DNA from: Rothia endophytica
GTDB lineage: Bacteria; Actinomycetota; Actinomycetes; Actinomycetales; Micrococcaceae
Assembly (NCBI RefSeq): GCF_928381505.1
Contig: NZ_CAKMSJ010000007.1
Coordinates: forward strand, 1 to 64,000
Direction: 5' to 3'
DNA length: 64,000 bases
Part shown: positions 1 through 8,849 of the stretch, piece after piece
How the letters are laid out: each line of letters begins with the position of its first letter
Numbering within the stretch: the stretch's first letter is position 1
Made by a program: the position numbers and the translations under genes
Notes under the pieces: model-generated
What the model saw: the letters and a program-made list of their open reading frames with translations, nothing else
Database searches by the model: none
Told to the model about the DNA's origin: nothing

Positions 1-448
1 CCTCTTGTTCTTCAAGCAGTGGGAAACACTATGTGATTAGGCGTTTTGTCGGCCCGTGGCTCTCGGGTTTTTCTCCCTGTGCCGCGGCGACTGGTAATAC
101 TTTACGCAGGTTCAAACAGGGGCGCAAATCGAAAAATGGGCTTTTTGCTCCACCAGGGGCCCTTCAAGGGTGGTTTTGGGTGGCAACGGGGTGCGGGTGC
201 CGCTCATTTGCACTAGTCAGAGAGTTGGTGTGGGGTGGGTCTATGGCTTAAATCTATGACCTAGTACATAAGAATTTCTTCAAAATTTCTCCCTAGAGCC
301 CTGATTCCCTCCCTCTAAGCCCCAAAATCCGTCTCTATTTCACCCAGAGCCAGCCAAAACACTGCACACTCTCTAGCTCCCAGGAATGTAGGGACCCACA
401 CCAGCGTTACAAAGACATACACCCCAGTACCTCATAAGGAGCACCACT
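1..448. other. Intergenic stretch, no gene recognised
   Basis: No convincing coding sequence is visible. The only open frame, about 72 codons from 33, is rich in Trp/Gly/Arg and matches nothing I know. The last 150 bases are C/A-rich and end in a ribosome binding site, AAGGAG at 436-441, ahead of the ATG at 449, so this is probably the leader of the next gene. The left edge may hold the end of an unseen neighbour. Confidence 0.4.
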
Positions 449-1436
449 ATGACCGTCCTATCGTTATTAGACTTCGCCTCAATCTTTCCCGGGGAGCGCC
501 CGGCAGACAGTTTTAAGAGATCCGTAGAAATGGCACAGCTGGCAGAGAAGCTAGGCTACGAACGAATCTGGTACGCAGAGCACCACAACATGAAGACCAT
601 CGCCTCCTCAGCACCTGCCGTGCTGATTGCTCACGTAGGTGCCCATACCTCAACAATCCGCCTGGGCGCGGGCGGAGTCATGCTCCCCAACCATGCACCT
701 CTTACTATCGCTGAGCAGTTCGGCACCCTCGCTGAAATGTATCCCGAACGCATCGACCTGGGGCTAGGCCGCGCGCCCGGCACCGATATGCGCACCCTGC
801 AAGCTCTGCGCCGCAGCCCCAATGATGCTGAACGCTTCCCTCAGGACGTCAAAGAACTACAGGGCTACCTAACGGGCAACACCCAAATCCCCGGTGTCTA
901 CGCAACTCCCGGAAACGGCACCCATGTGCCCCTCTACATCCTGGGATCATCCCTCTTTGGGGCATCCCTTGCTGCCGCTCTTGGTCTGCCCTATGCCTTT
1001 GCCTCCCACTTTGCGCCCACCCACCTAGAAGCTGCTATCAGGGTCTACCGTGACCGCTTCCAGCCCTCAGAACAGCTGGCGGAACCCTACGTCATCGCAG
1101 CAGCTAACGTCATTGCCGCAGACAGCATGGACGAGGCTAAAGCACAGCAGGTAGTGTCCCACCGCCAACGCGTGAAAGCCATGATGAACCGTGGCGACCA
1201 AGAAATGACGGATGCCCAGCTCGATTTTACTGGTGCACTCAGCCCAGGGGCAGCAAATTCTAGAAATGCTGCGCTACACAGCCCTGGGAACCGCAGAGGA
1301 CGTTCGCGACTACCTCACCCGCTTTGCAGGCATGGTGCAGGCAGATGAAATCATGATTTCTAACCTCTCGCCCAGCACTGAGCAGGCACACCGCGGGCTG
1401 GAAATTCTTGCTGAGGCAATGATTCACCGGGCATAA
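449..1436 (+). pseudogene. LLM-class flavin-dependent oxidoreductase, frameshifted
   Basis: The first 250 or so codons read as a luciferase-like flavin monooxygenase of the MsnO8 type: an N-terminal TIM-barrel strand (LSLLDFASI), the AEKLGYERIWYAEHH motif around residues 31-45, and DLGLGRAPGTD near 110. Such enzymes use reduced FMN to oxidise small organic substrates; the substrate here is unknown. From about 1245 this frame gives non-family residues and stops at 1348, while the next frame carries the expected C-terminus (QQILEMLRYTALGTAEDV through 1436). One extra base somewhere in 1215-1250, possibly in the GGGG run, would explain it. This is either a real inactivating frameshift or a sequencing error. 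RBS AAGGAG precedes the ATG. Confidence 0.8.
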
Positions 1437-1464
1437 ACCGCCGGGGTCTACCCCTTAGATGTAG

Positions 1465-2181
1465 CTAGCCCTTCAAAAAAGCCAGGACGGCGCGCACCCG
1501 CCGGTTACCGGTATCAGCTGGTAGCCCTAGCTTGTCGAAGATATTCCCCACGTGCTTCGCCACAGTTGCCGGGGAAATAAACAGGGTAGCTTCAATCTCA
1601 GCGTTAGAACAGCCCTGTGCCATCAACCTGAGAATCTCCAGCTCGCGCGGCGAAAGGGCTGCGAGCGCACCGCCGCTGTGCCCTGCTGTGGGCTTGTCAG
1701 CTTCAGAAGTAGCCAAACCGGAATTAGAGGTGCCCCCACCTAGTAGGTGCTGCACAACGTCCGGGTCAATGATGGTGCCACCGGAAATCACGGTCTCGAG
1801 AGCCGAGGCGAACTCTTCGATGTCACCCACCCTGTCCTTGAGAAGGTATCCAAGGCCAGCAGCTCCGCTGGCAAAAAGCTCCCGGGCGTAAGCGGTGGTG
1901 ATGTACTGCGAGAGCACCAGGATGGGAAGCTCCGGATAGGTCTCTCGGAGCTGCAAGGCTGCCTTCAAACCGTCTGAAGTATGGGTAGGCGGCATGCGCA
2001 CATCGGTAATGACCGCATCTACCGCAGGGGCGGAGGGGGTCTGCGAAGCTGAGGCGGTAACGGCTGCAAGGAGCGCCGGGGCATCTGCTACTTCAGCAAC
2101 TACAGTATGCCCAAGGGCGCCCAAGACCATCTTCAGCCCCTCCCGCAGGAGGGTGGAGTCTTCGGCAAGGATGATACGCAT
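1465..2181 (-). CDS. LuxR/NarL-type response regulator
   Basis: A 238-aa two-component response regulator. The receiver domain (about 1-125) has the acidic pair E7/D8, phospho-acceptor D60 in ITDVRMPP and the conserved lysine K115 in YLLKDR. A linker of about 45 residues leads to a C-terminal LuxR-type helix-turn-helix (about 175-235) with LSPRELEILRLMAQG and SNAEIEATLFISPATVAKHV. It should be phosphorylated by the kinase encoded just upstream (2279-3721) and act as a transcription factor. The two genes are about 100 bp apart and probably cotranscribed. Targets are unknown; the neighbouring YetF-like gene and the nearby monooxygenase are possibilities only. Confidence 0.93.
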   Translation of the reverse strand: MRIILAEDSTLLREGLKMVLGALGHTVVAEVADAPALLAAVTASASQTPSAPAVDAVITDVRMPPTHTSDGLKAALQLRETYPELPILVLSQYITTAYARELFASGAAGLGYLLKDRVGDIEEFASALETVISGGTIIDPDVVQHLLGGGTSNSGLATSEADKPTAGHSGGALAALSPRELEILRLMAQGCSNAEIEATLFISPATVAKHVGNIFDKLGLPADTGNRRVRAVLAFLKG

Positions 2182-2278
2182 AGCTGGGGCCCTTCGGTAG
2201 GCGGTCTTAGAACGAGTTTTACATGCCCGAGCAGATGGTGCTTCGTACGAAACACCACCTGCAAGGGGTTTGGGGTGA

Positions 2279-3721
2279 TTAGGATCGAGCTAGTAGGGGA
2301 AGCGTCAGAGTGATGCGGGTGCCACCTTCTACCGGTGAGGTCACCTGCACTGTGCCGCCAATTGCAGCTGCACGCTCCGTTAGACCGGATAGACCAGTGC
2401 CAGCATCTGAGGTAGCTCCACCGCGGCCATCGTCCTCAGAAATCACGACTAGTGAATCACCGGACTGGTGCACAGTGACCACTAGACGGGAAGCAACAGC
2501 ATGCTTGACCGTATTGGTCAGCGCTTCATTGACTGTGTAGTAGGCGGTGCGCTCAATGTCGCGGGGCAGACGAGCGGGAGCATCATAGACCAGATGCAGG
2601 GGCAGGACGCTGTGTCGGGTCAGCTCCTCTAAAGCTGCACGCAGGCCGTGGTCTTCAAGGACAGCCGGGTAAATACCGCGGACCGTGTCACGCAGGGTGG
2701 TCTGAGCGTGGGATAGCTGAGTGCGAGCCTGCACGATATGCCCGTGTACCGCATCAGCTCTTTCGCTGTTGGTTTCAGCAGCTAGATTCTTCGCCTCTAG
2801 TTCCGCCAGACCCAGGCGCAGGTTAAGGTTGACCAGCTCCTGCTGCACACCGTCGTGCAAGTTACGTTCAATGCGGCGGCGTTCTCCCTCAAAGGCATCG
2901 ACAATCTTGGTACGGGACTCTGCCAGTTTGGCAGTCTGACGCTCGAATTCCTCAGGACGAGGAGAGAGAACCAGCTTGGATAGGCTGGCACCGCTGGCCG
3001 CTAGTACACCGTTAAGGTAAGCGAAAAGAACAAGAGCAAAAGGGATAACCGCCACTGGAACCCACCAGAGGGCTGGGTCGATTAGTGAATAGCCGTTAGA
3101 GGCCATCACTTCGGGGGAGGTAGGTGTGGCAACGAAAGAGTCAAAGATGTTAACCCCTTCAGAAAGACGATAGACCTGCTGCGCCTGACCAATGAGGTAA
3201 CCCAGCCACGCCAGGGAACCAATGGCCGCCACCTGCAAGATCACCAGAACGCCGGCAACACTACCCCACAGAGTGGTGATAAGCAGCGAGCCAACCTCCC
3301 GCCAAGTAGCAACCTCCTTGTAGCGGAAGAGCAGCTGATCGAAACCCCTATTATCGGGGAAGTTCACATGGCCGTTGGGTATAAGCCCGAAACCGGTTGC
3401 TTTCAGACGCCAGCGCTCATAGTAGCCAAAGCCGATAGCGATGAGGGGAAGTGCCAGGACGCCGATAATGCTGGCTGTAACAGTAATGAAAGCCGTGGCA
3501 ATCAGCCCCTGCACCACGAGCACAGCAAGCGCTGTCCATGGTGTAGTACTGAAAATGTAGAGAGGGCTGGCAAGGCGACGCCAGGTGCTATTGAGGTGCT
3601 GCGGCGCGGACGCTGTATCGCCCGTTGCTTGGCCGGCGCTCGGGAGATGAGCGGCGGTGTCTGAAGGGGTGGGGTCTGAAGGAGCAGGTGATGGGGATGT
3701 AAAGGTGTGTTCGCTTGTCAT
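2279..3721 (-). CDS. Two-component sensor histidine kinase (HisKA_3)
   Basis: A membrane sensor kinase of about 480 aa, cognate to the response regulator downstream. The Pro/Ser/Thr-rich N-terminus is followed by a sensor region with about four hydrophobic segments. The dimerisation/phosphorylation motif is RRRIERNLHDGVQQELV (His about 289), and the C-terminal HATPase has DDGRGG and GTGLSGLTERA. The layout matches actinobacterial NarL-type kinases with a 'putative sensor' membrane domain. I prefer the ATG at 3721 (MTSEHTFTS, with GAAAG upstream) over a GTG at 3754, which lacks a clear RBS. The stimulus is unknown. Confidence 0.88.
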   Translation of the reverse strand: MTSEHTFTSPSPAPSDPTPSDTAAHLPSAGQATGDTASAPQHLNSTWRRLASPLYIFSTTPWTALAVLVVQGLIATAFITVTASIIGVLALPLIAIGFGYYERWRLKATGFGLIPNGHVNFPDNRGFDQLLFRYKEVATWREVGSLLITTLWGSVAGVLVILQVAAIGSLAWLGYLIGQAQQVYRLSEGVNIFDSFVATPTSPEVMASNGYSLIDPALWWVPVAVIPFALVLFAYLNGVLAASGASLSKLVLSPRPEEFERQTAKLAESRTKIVDAFEGERRRIERNLHDGVQQELVNLNLRLGLAELEAKNLAAETNSERADAVHGHIVQARTQLSHAQTTLRDTVRGIYPAVLEDHGLRAALEELTRHSVLPLHLVYDAPARLPRDIERTAYYTVNEALTNTVKHAVASRLVVTVHQSGDSLVVISEDDGRGGATSDAGTGLSGLTERAAAIGGTVQVTSPVEGGTRITLTLPLLARS

Positions 3722-3799
3722 GCTTCTATTCTTTCGCCCAGTGGGCAGTTGCACAGTGGGGCGGGCTCTACTCTTAGAAACCGCTGGGTAGACCTAGCT

Positions 3800-4357
3800 C
3801 TACCTTTGCACCCGGTCGGCGCCCACCACCCCGCGCAAGAGCTGCGGGTCGATAGTCTCACCCTCACGAATGATGCTGAGATGGCCGGTGGCTTCAAGAA
3901 TGACGCACTGCACCTGATCCATCCGAGAAATACCTGCCTTGCGGAGCGCCATATAGACCTCCGCCGGGGCGAGGTGCGTGCGTTTGAGGTTGCGGACCAC
4001 GAACCTTCCATGAGCCATAATGACCCGTGGCTTGTGGTGTAGCTGGCGGATGCCGGTCACCGATTGGAAGGCGCCAAAAATACTCTCTAACACCATGAGG
4101 GTGCCCAGACCCACCACACCGGCAGCAAGGGTAGGTGGGTGGCCAATAATCACGCGGCCAGCAACCGCGCCAAACATAATAATGATGACCGCATCAAAAC
4201 CGTTCCAACCGCTCAGCACCCGCACCCCAAAGATGCGCACCAGCACCAGAAAGGCGCAGTAAATACCGGCAGCTGACAGCATGACGATGGGAATACGCCA
4301 GAGCTCGATGCCTAAATATTCAATCAGTGTTTCTGACCAGCCCTGCGGTGGAGTCAT
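3800..4357 (-). CDS. DUF421/YetF-family membrane protein
   Basis: A 185-aa inner-membrane protein with about three N-terminal hydrophobic segments and a soluble C-terminal domain carrying the family features RVIMAHGRFV, NLKRTHL and LRKAGISRMDQVQCVILEAT. DUF421 (YetF-like) proteins are widespread and poorly characterised; roles in spore germination or envelope physiology are proposed in Bacillus. The ATG overlaps the hemD stop by 4 nt (ATGA), so the two are translationally coupled. The link to tetrapyrrole synthesis is probably only operonic. Confidence 0.88.
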   Translation of the reverse strand: MTPPQGWSETLIEYLGIELWRIPIVMLSAAGIYCAFLVLVRIFGVRVLSGWNGFDAVIIIMFGAVAGRVIIGHPPTLAAGVVGLGTLMVLESIFGAFQSVTGIRQLHHKPRVIMAHGRFVVRNLKRTHLAPAEVYMALRKAGISRMDQVQCVILEATGHLSIIREGETIDPQLLRGVVGADRVQR

Positions 4358-5223
4358 GCCTGCTCGCCCCGAGCATCCGATGTTGAGAGAGCGCCGGTGA
4401 GTTCTTTAATCAGGGCACCCAAGCGGTAGCGTTCAGGAGCTAGCGGAGTAATCCCCTCAGCCTCTAGCGGCTCAGAGGTCACTGGCCCTACAGAGGCTGC
4501 AATCACCGAAGCCTTAAACTTCTGCACCAGAGCATCTAGGACGCCGGCAGTGCGGGCAGCATCAAAAAGAGCAACTACCGCCGGGGCAGCAGTGAAAGTA
4601 ATGGCATCCACCCGCCCAGCAAGAGTTTCCTCAAGAAGCCGCTGAACCTTCTGAGGTTCTTCGGGGACTTCCCACCGGTGGGGCACCGCTGCAGTCACCG
4701 TGGCACCCGCCCGAACCAGGCGGTCTTCCTGCGCGGCGTCCGGTGAACCGTGCTGCTGAATGACTACGTGCTTGCCGGCAACACCGCGCTCTAGCGCCAA
4801 ATCCACCAGCGCCGAGGTGCGTTCCTCTGCTGCCATGCCGGCGTCCTGCCAGCTCAGGGCACGCACCGCTCCCCTACCTTTAGCGCCACGCACCAAAATC
4901 TCAGCACCTTCTAAAGCCGCCAAAAGATCCGCCTCAAGCCCGCGAGCGCGCGCCGCCTCTAGCCAACCGTTCAGCCCGTAACCAGTGGTCACTAAGAGAA
5001 CCTGCGGTGGGTGGGCAATAACCTGTTCAGTTACTTCTAAAAGAGCAGCATCATCTTCAACCGGCACGATCCGTACGGTAGGAGCCAGCAGAACCTGCGC
5101 CCCGCTACGCTCAAAAGCTGCAGCCTGTTCTTCAGCCTTGCGGGAGGCGGTAATACCGATGGTTTTACCGGCGAGGACGCCCGCGGTTTCCACCTGGTGC
5201 TTGAGAGGATCAAAAGTGCTCAT
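4354..5223 (-). CDS. hemD: Uroporphyrinogen-III synthase
   Basis: A 289-aa stand-alone HemD-type enzyme that cyclises hydroxymethylbilane with inversion of ring D to give uroporphyrinogen III, the branch point to heme, siroheme and cobalamin. Visible family features are the N-terminal GKTIGITASRKAEEQAAAFE, the LLVTTGYGLNGW stretch and the C-terminal DAITFTAAPAVVALFDAA and SVGPVTSEPLEAEGI motifs, giving the two-lobed fold. The rest of the heme pathway is not in the window. It is followed by the overlapping YetF-like gene. In some actinobacteria similar proteins are fused to a response-regulator-like domain; none is present here. Confidence 0.87.
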   Translation of the reverse strand: MSTFDPLKHQVETAGVLAGKTIGITASRKAEEQAAAFERSGAQVLLAPTVRIVPVEDDAALLEVTEQVIAHPPQVLLVTTGYGLNGWLEAARARGLEADLLAALEGAEILVRGAKGRGAVRALSWQDAGMAAEERTSALVDLALERGVAGKHVVIQQHGSPDAAQEDRLVRAGATVTAAVPHRWEVPEEPQKVQRLLEETLAGRVDAITFTAAPAVVALFDAARTAGVLDALVQKFKASVIAASVGPVTSEPLEAEGITPLAPERYRLGALIKELTGALSTSDARGEQA

Positions 5224-5247
5224 ACCTCTACCGTACCGCCCACATCC

Positions 5248-5946
5248 TTATCTTTTGAGGTTTTCAGGTAGCCGCTTAGCGCCCTCACGGATGCTCAGAG
5301 GGGCCATGCGCTGGCTGTGACGGGTAATGAAGTCAGCCACCCAAGTGGGGTCAGTTTTTGAGTATTCGCGTAGCGCCCAGCCAATCGCCTTGTTAATAAA
5401 GAACTCCGTGGAACCGAAGTTCATGATGAGAATTTTTTCGAGCAACGCGGTGTTGGTGTTCTGCTTACGGGGGCGCTGATGGTTGATAGCAATGCGGCGC
5501 ACCCAAAAATTCTGGTCCTTTGCCCAGGAAAGAATCAGGGCATCGTTGGGGTTATGCCAGAGAACCTCCCCCACCAAGACGTCGATGCGGTCGACGGTAT
5601 CCCACCAGCTCTTGGTCTCTGCCAGGTCGCGTAGCCAGTCGACGTCTTCAGGCTCAAGATACTTTTTGACCGCTGCCAAGTAGTCCAGAGCGTTGTACTG
5701 GAACTCGCGTTCGTCTCTCGCCCAGCAGGCTTCAACGAAACTGCGGTTTATGCCGCTCACCTTCACCTCTTTCTTACCCTCAATGAGAAAGGGTTTGAGC
5801 AGGTCACGACGCATCGGGGTGGGCAGCCCCAAGAACTCAAATTGGTGGCGCATATAAGCCTTCATACCCGGTGCCTGGTCGGGGTTCTGCACCCGCATCT
5901 GAGCAGCGACTTGTTCAAAAACCTGGACGTGGTCAGTGAAGTTCAT
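5248..5946 (-). CDS. DNA alkylation repair protein, AlkD-like HEAT-repeat family
   Basis: A 232-aa protein of the DNA alkylation repair (AlkC/AlkD) family, predicted to excise positively charged alkylated bases such as 3-methyladenine or 7-methylguanine using a HEAT-like alpha-solenoid. Family signatures are the N-terminal MRHQFEFLGLPTPMRRDLLKPF, the central VDWLRDLAETKSWWDTVDRID (split here: TKSWWDTVD is the core) and FFINKAIGWALREYSKTDP near the C-terminus. Length is normal. It ends 24 bp upstream of the hemD start, with no terminator visible between, so the two may share a transcript. Confidence 0.9.
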   Translation of the reverse strand: MNFTDHVQVFEQVAAQMRVQNPDQAPGMKAYMRHQFEFLGLPTPMRRDLLKPFLIEGKKEVKVSGINRSFVEACWARDEREFQYNALDYLAAVKKYLEPEDVDWLRDLAETKSWWDTVDRIDVLVGEVLWHNPNDALILSWAKDQNFWVRRIAINHQRPRKQNTNTALLEKILIMNFGSTEFFINKAIGWALREYSKTDPTWVADFITRHSQRMAPLSIREGAKRLPENLKR

Positions 5947-5965
5947 AGAGTTCCTCTACAAAAGT

Positions 5966-6023
5966 GGCATCGTTCGTTCCATATGTACATAACTAGTACA
6001 CAGCCAGTGGAACGAACGATGCC
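5966..6023 (-). terminator. Long inverted repeat downstream of dnaB, probable terminator
   Basis: Exact 16-bp arms, GGCATCGTTCGTTCCA at 5966-5981 and its reverse complement at 6008-6023, enclose a 26-nt loop that itself contains TGTAC/GTACA. It lies between the dnaB stop and the ATG of the alkylation-repair gene. On the minus strand the stem is followed by ACTTTTG, so it could terminate dnaB transcription, although the loop is longer than usual. Confidence 0.5.
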
Positions 6024-6042
6024 CAAAACGGTGGATGCGGGG

Positions 6043-8652
6043 CTAGAAGCTCTCTGACCCGCCGTAGGAATCGTGCACCATATTGGCAAAACGGGAGTAG
6101 TGGCCCTGGAAAGCAACCGCAATGGTCTTGGTGGGGCCGTTACGGTGCTTAGCCACAATCACGTCAGCTTCACCAGCGCGCGTGGACTCTTTCTCGTAGT
6201 AGTCCTCACGGTGCAGAAGGACCACCATATCCGCATCTTGCTCTATGGATCCACTTTCGCGAAGGTCTGAAACCTGCGGCTTCTTGTCCGTACGTTGCTC
6301 AGAGCCACGGTTAAGCTGTGACAGGGCAATGACCGGCACCTCGAGCTCCTTAGCCATCAGCTTCAGAGCACGCGAGAACTCGGAGACTTCCTGCTGACGC
6401 GATTCAACTTTCTTACCCGAGCTCATCAGCTGCAGGTAGTCCAGCACAATCAGCTTGAGGTTATTCTTCTGCTTGAGGCGGCGGGCCTTAGCGCGAATTT
6501 CCATGAGGGTCATGTTGGGTGAATCGTCGATAAAGAGTGGGGCGCTGTCCATCTTGCCCATGGCCGTAGCAATTTTTGCCCACTGGTCATCGTCCAGCTT
6601 GCCCTTACGCAAATCGGATAGGTTGATGCCCGCCTCAGCAGAGAGAATCTTCATCGCAATCTCATTGCGGCCCATTTCCAGGGAGAAGAAAACGGTGGTC
6701 ATATTGTGCTTAATAGCCGCTGACCTAGCGATATCTAGAGCGAAAGTAGAGTTATGGGTCGGAACAAAAGCTCTGGACGCCAAGAAGAGGTGGTGGTCAT
6801 TGTCCACTTCGATACAGCGAACGGGCACTGATTCGGTGGGCTCCACTCCCACAATGAATCGAGAGGTGCGCTTGGCCGTGGGACGGGCGTCGCGCTCTCG
6901 ATGCATCTGGTTCTTTCGTTCCAGGTGGAAGACCGTATCAGCGGTAGAGAAAGTGACCTTGTACAGCACAGAGGTTTCATCTGAACGTCCTTTTACCCTC
7001 TTACCTCGCAAACCGGTACGGTAGCCCAGGGAGTGTGCAAGTTCCTGAAAGTCCATAGCAAGCTGCTTGTTGGTCACAGCGAACTGAACACAGCCCGCAT
7101 TGGTGACGGTGCCGTCGCTATCTAGCAAACCAGCCAACAAAGCCCTCCGTTGGGACTCCGAAGCACGCAGATACTGCACCGGGATGTGTTTATTACCCAA
7201 CACACCTAACGCACGAAGGCGGCCCTGGACGCTTGCAGAAGAACGGTGGCAGCTAATGCAACGCAGGCCACTAGTGCAGCGACCACCGCAATCAATGCAA
7301 GTAGCAGCAGCCTGAGGGGCATACAGCACCTCCCGACGCCCCCCGCAGGTGCGCGAACAGGTAGTAACGTTGCGGTCACGGCCGACAAAACCTTCCCCAC
7401 AGACTACGCATTCACGCTCAAACTCACGAAGTTCAGGGTGCAGGTGCACAGAATAGGTAATGCCCTGCACGCACCGGGTCGCATAACCTTCTGCTTCTAT
7501 GCGTTCAAGCACCTCCGCATCTGCAGTCGTAACCCTGGCAGTAGCAGCCGCGCCGTCCCCCAGCCACATGCCTAAGGTGTAGGGGGCGACCGGCAAGGAA
7601 ACCTCAGGCAGTTGAAGTGCCTTGGCATTAGTCACCGAATGGTTGATGCGGCGATCCGCAGTCTGGCATCGCAGGGTGCTTTGGATTTCTGCTGTAGTGC
7701 GCACCTGGGCACCTTCCAGGGTGCTTACCTCAGAGCTAACAGAACCTGCTGCAACCTTATAGTGAGCACGCCGCGAAGCACGGGTATGGGTAAGCCACTG
7801 ATGCTCAGCATCCGCAATAATCTCGGTGCCATCATCAAAAGTGACGCGGTAACAAGGGCGACCGATCATCACATCGGTGGCATTGATGACGCGGGTGGGG
7901 TGGCCATCAGCCCCCAGAACGGTATCGCCTACGCGAATATCGCCCATGGTTGTCCAGCCAGTAGGTGTGGGGATAGGAGTGTCTAGGGCCAGCGCCTTGC
8001 CCATGGCCGGGCGGGCTGCAATAACGATCATCTGGCCCGCCTGCAGACCGGCGGTGAGCTCATCAAACTCGATGAAGCCGGTGGGTACACCGTGGATGCC
8101 GCCAGCACGAGAGCCGTTAGCCTCAATTTCATCAACCGTGGAGTTCATTGCCTCAGACAGCACCACATAATCTTCTTTGGTGTTATTGCCCGAGACACCG
8201 TAAATCTCAGCCTGCGCCTGGTTGACCAGGTCCTCAGCTTCACCGTCGCCACTGTAACCAATCTGCACAATCTTGGTGCCAGCCTCCACCAGGCGGCGCA
8301 GCATGGCGCGCTCTGCAACAATTTCGGCATAAAAACCAGCGTTAGCGGCTGTAGGGACGCTGGCGATCAGGCTGTGCAGGTAGGCTGCGCCACCCACCCG
8401 GTTCAGCTCACCGCGCTTGGTCAGCTCATCGGCAACCGTAATCGCATCAGCAGGTTCGCCGTGCCCATAGAGGTGAATAATGGCCTCATAGATACTCTCG
8501 TGGGCAGGTTTATAGAAATCAGCGCCACCACCAATGACCTCAACAACGTCAGCGATAGCGTCCTTAGACAGCATCATGCCGCCCAGCACCGACTGTTCGG
8601 CGGTGTCATCGTGCGGTGGAGTACGAACAAACTCAGACTGGCTTTCAGACAC
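6043..8652 (-). CDS. dnaB: Replicative DNA helicase DnaB, intein-containing precursor
   Basis: An 869-aa precursor of the hexameric replicative helicase. The N-exteine (1-219) carries the DnaB N-terminal domain (TPPHDDTAEQSVLGGMM) and the start of the RecA-like domain; the C-exteine (635-869) holds the rest, including VFFSLEMGRNEIAMKI, LIVLDYLQLM (Walker B) and DLRESGSIEQDADMV. A 415-aa intein interrupts the Walker A motif directly after ARPAMGK and before STFALD, so splicing is needed for ATP binding. The ligated product would be 454 aa, normal for DnaB. The intein, rather than gene length, accounts for the unusual size. A hairpin follows the stop. Confidence 0.96.
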   Translation of the reverse strand: MSESQSEFVRTPPHDDTAEQSVLGGMMLSKDAIADVVEVIGGGADFYKPAHESIYEAIIHLYGHGEPADAITVADELTKRGELNRVGGAAYLHSLIASVPTAANAGFYAEIVAERAMLRRLVEAGTKIVQIGYSGDGEAEDLVNQAQAEIYGVSGNNTKEDYVVLSEAMNSTVDEIEANGSRAGGIHGVPTGFIEFDELTAGLQAGQMIVIAARPAMGKALALDTPIPTPTGWTTMGDIRVGDTVLGADGHPTRVINATDVMIGRPCYRVTFDDGTEIIADAEHQWLTHTRASRRAHYKVAAGSVSSEVSTLEGAQVRTTAEIQSTLRCQTADRRINHSVTNAKALQLPEVSLPVAPYTLGMWLGDGAAATARVTTADAEVLERIEAEGYATRCVQGITYSVHLHPELREFERECVVCGEGFVGRDRNVTTCSRTCGGRREVLYAPQAAATCIDCGGRCTSGLRCISCHRSSASVQGRLRALGVLGNKHIPVQYLRASESQRRALLAGLLDSDGTVTNAGCVQFAVTNKQLAMDFQELAHSLGYRTGLRGKRVKGRSDETSVLYKVTFSTADTVFHLERKNQMHRERDARPTAKRTSRFIVGVEPTESVPVRCIEVDNDHHLFLASRAFVPTHNSTFALDIARSAAIKHNMTTVFFSLEMGRNEIAMKILSAEAGINLSDLRKGKLDDDQWAKIATAMGKMDSAPLFIDDSPNMTLMEIRAKARRLKQKNNLKLIVLDYLQLMSSGKKVESRQQEVSEFSRALKLMAKELEVPVIALSQLNRGSEQRTDKKPQVSDLRESGSIEQDADMVVLLHREDYYEKESTRAGEADVIVAKHRNGPTKTIAVAFQGHYSRFANMVHDSYGGSESF
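6751..7995 (-). other. Class 3-type intein with LAGLIDADG homing endonuclease in DnaB
   Basis: Residues 220-634 of the precursor (415 aa). Intein residue 1 is Ala, not Cys or Ser, so the class 1 N-terminal nucleophile is missing. The class 3 triplet is present: Trp67 in block B (AEHQWLTHT), Cys394 in block F (PVRCIEVD) and Thr413 in block G (VPTHN), with the terminal His-Asn followed by Ser. Two endonuclease motifs are seen, LGMWLGDG (141-148) and LLAGLLDSDG (286-295). Between them is a cysteine-rich insert (C196, C199, C213, C217, C233, C236, C240, C246, C249) that resembles zinc-finger pairs. The boundaries follow from uninterrupted DnaB homology on both sides. Confidence 0.92.
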
Positions 8653-8849
8653 GGCAAACCCCTTATATACGATCTTTGATGAACCTCTATCATCTCACCT
8701 GGCCCGCCAAAGTTCTCTACCCAAAGAGGTATAAAGGGTGCGCTTTTAACCCCTTTTTTCAACCGCAGACCGACTGAACTTGCTCACCACCATCCGGGCT
8801 TCGGGGTATCAGGCGGCGTCCTTTTTCAAGAGTAAGAAAACCTTGGTGA

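Noticed and set aside
33..251. 72-codon open frame at the left edge
   Set aside because: Odd composition, no RBS, no family resemblance; probably chance.
6455..7024. Long antisense frame opposite the dnaB intein
   Set aside because: Fully antisense to a strongly supported coding region, with no recognisable protein features.
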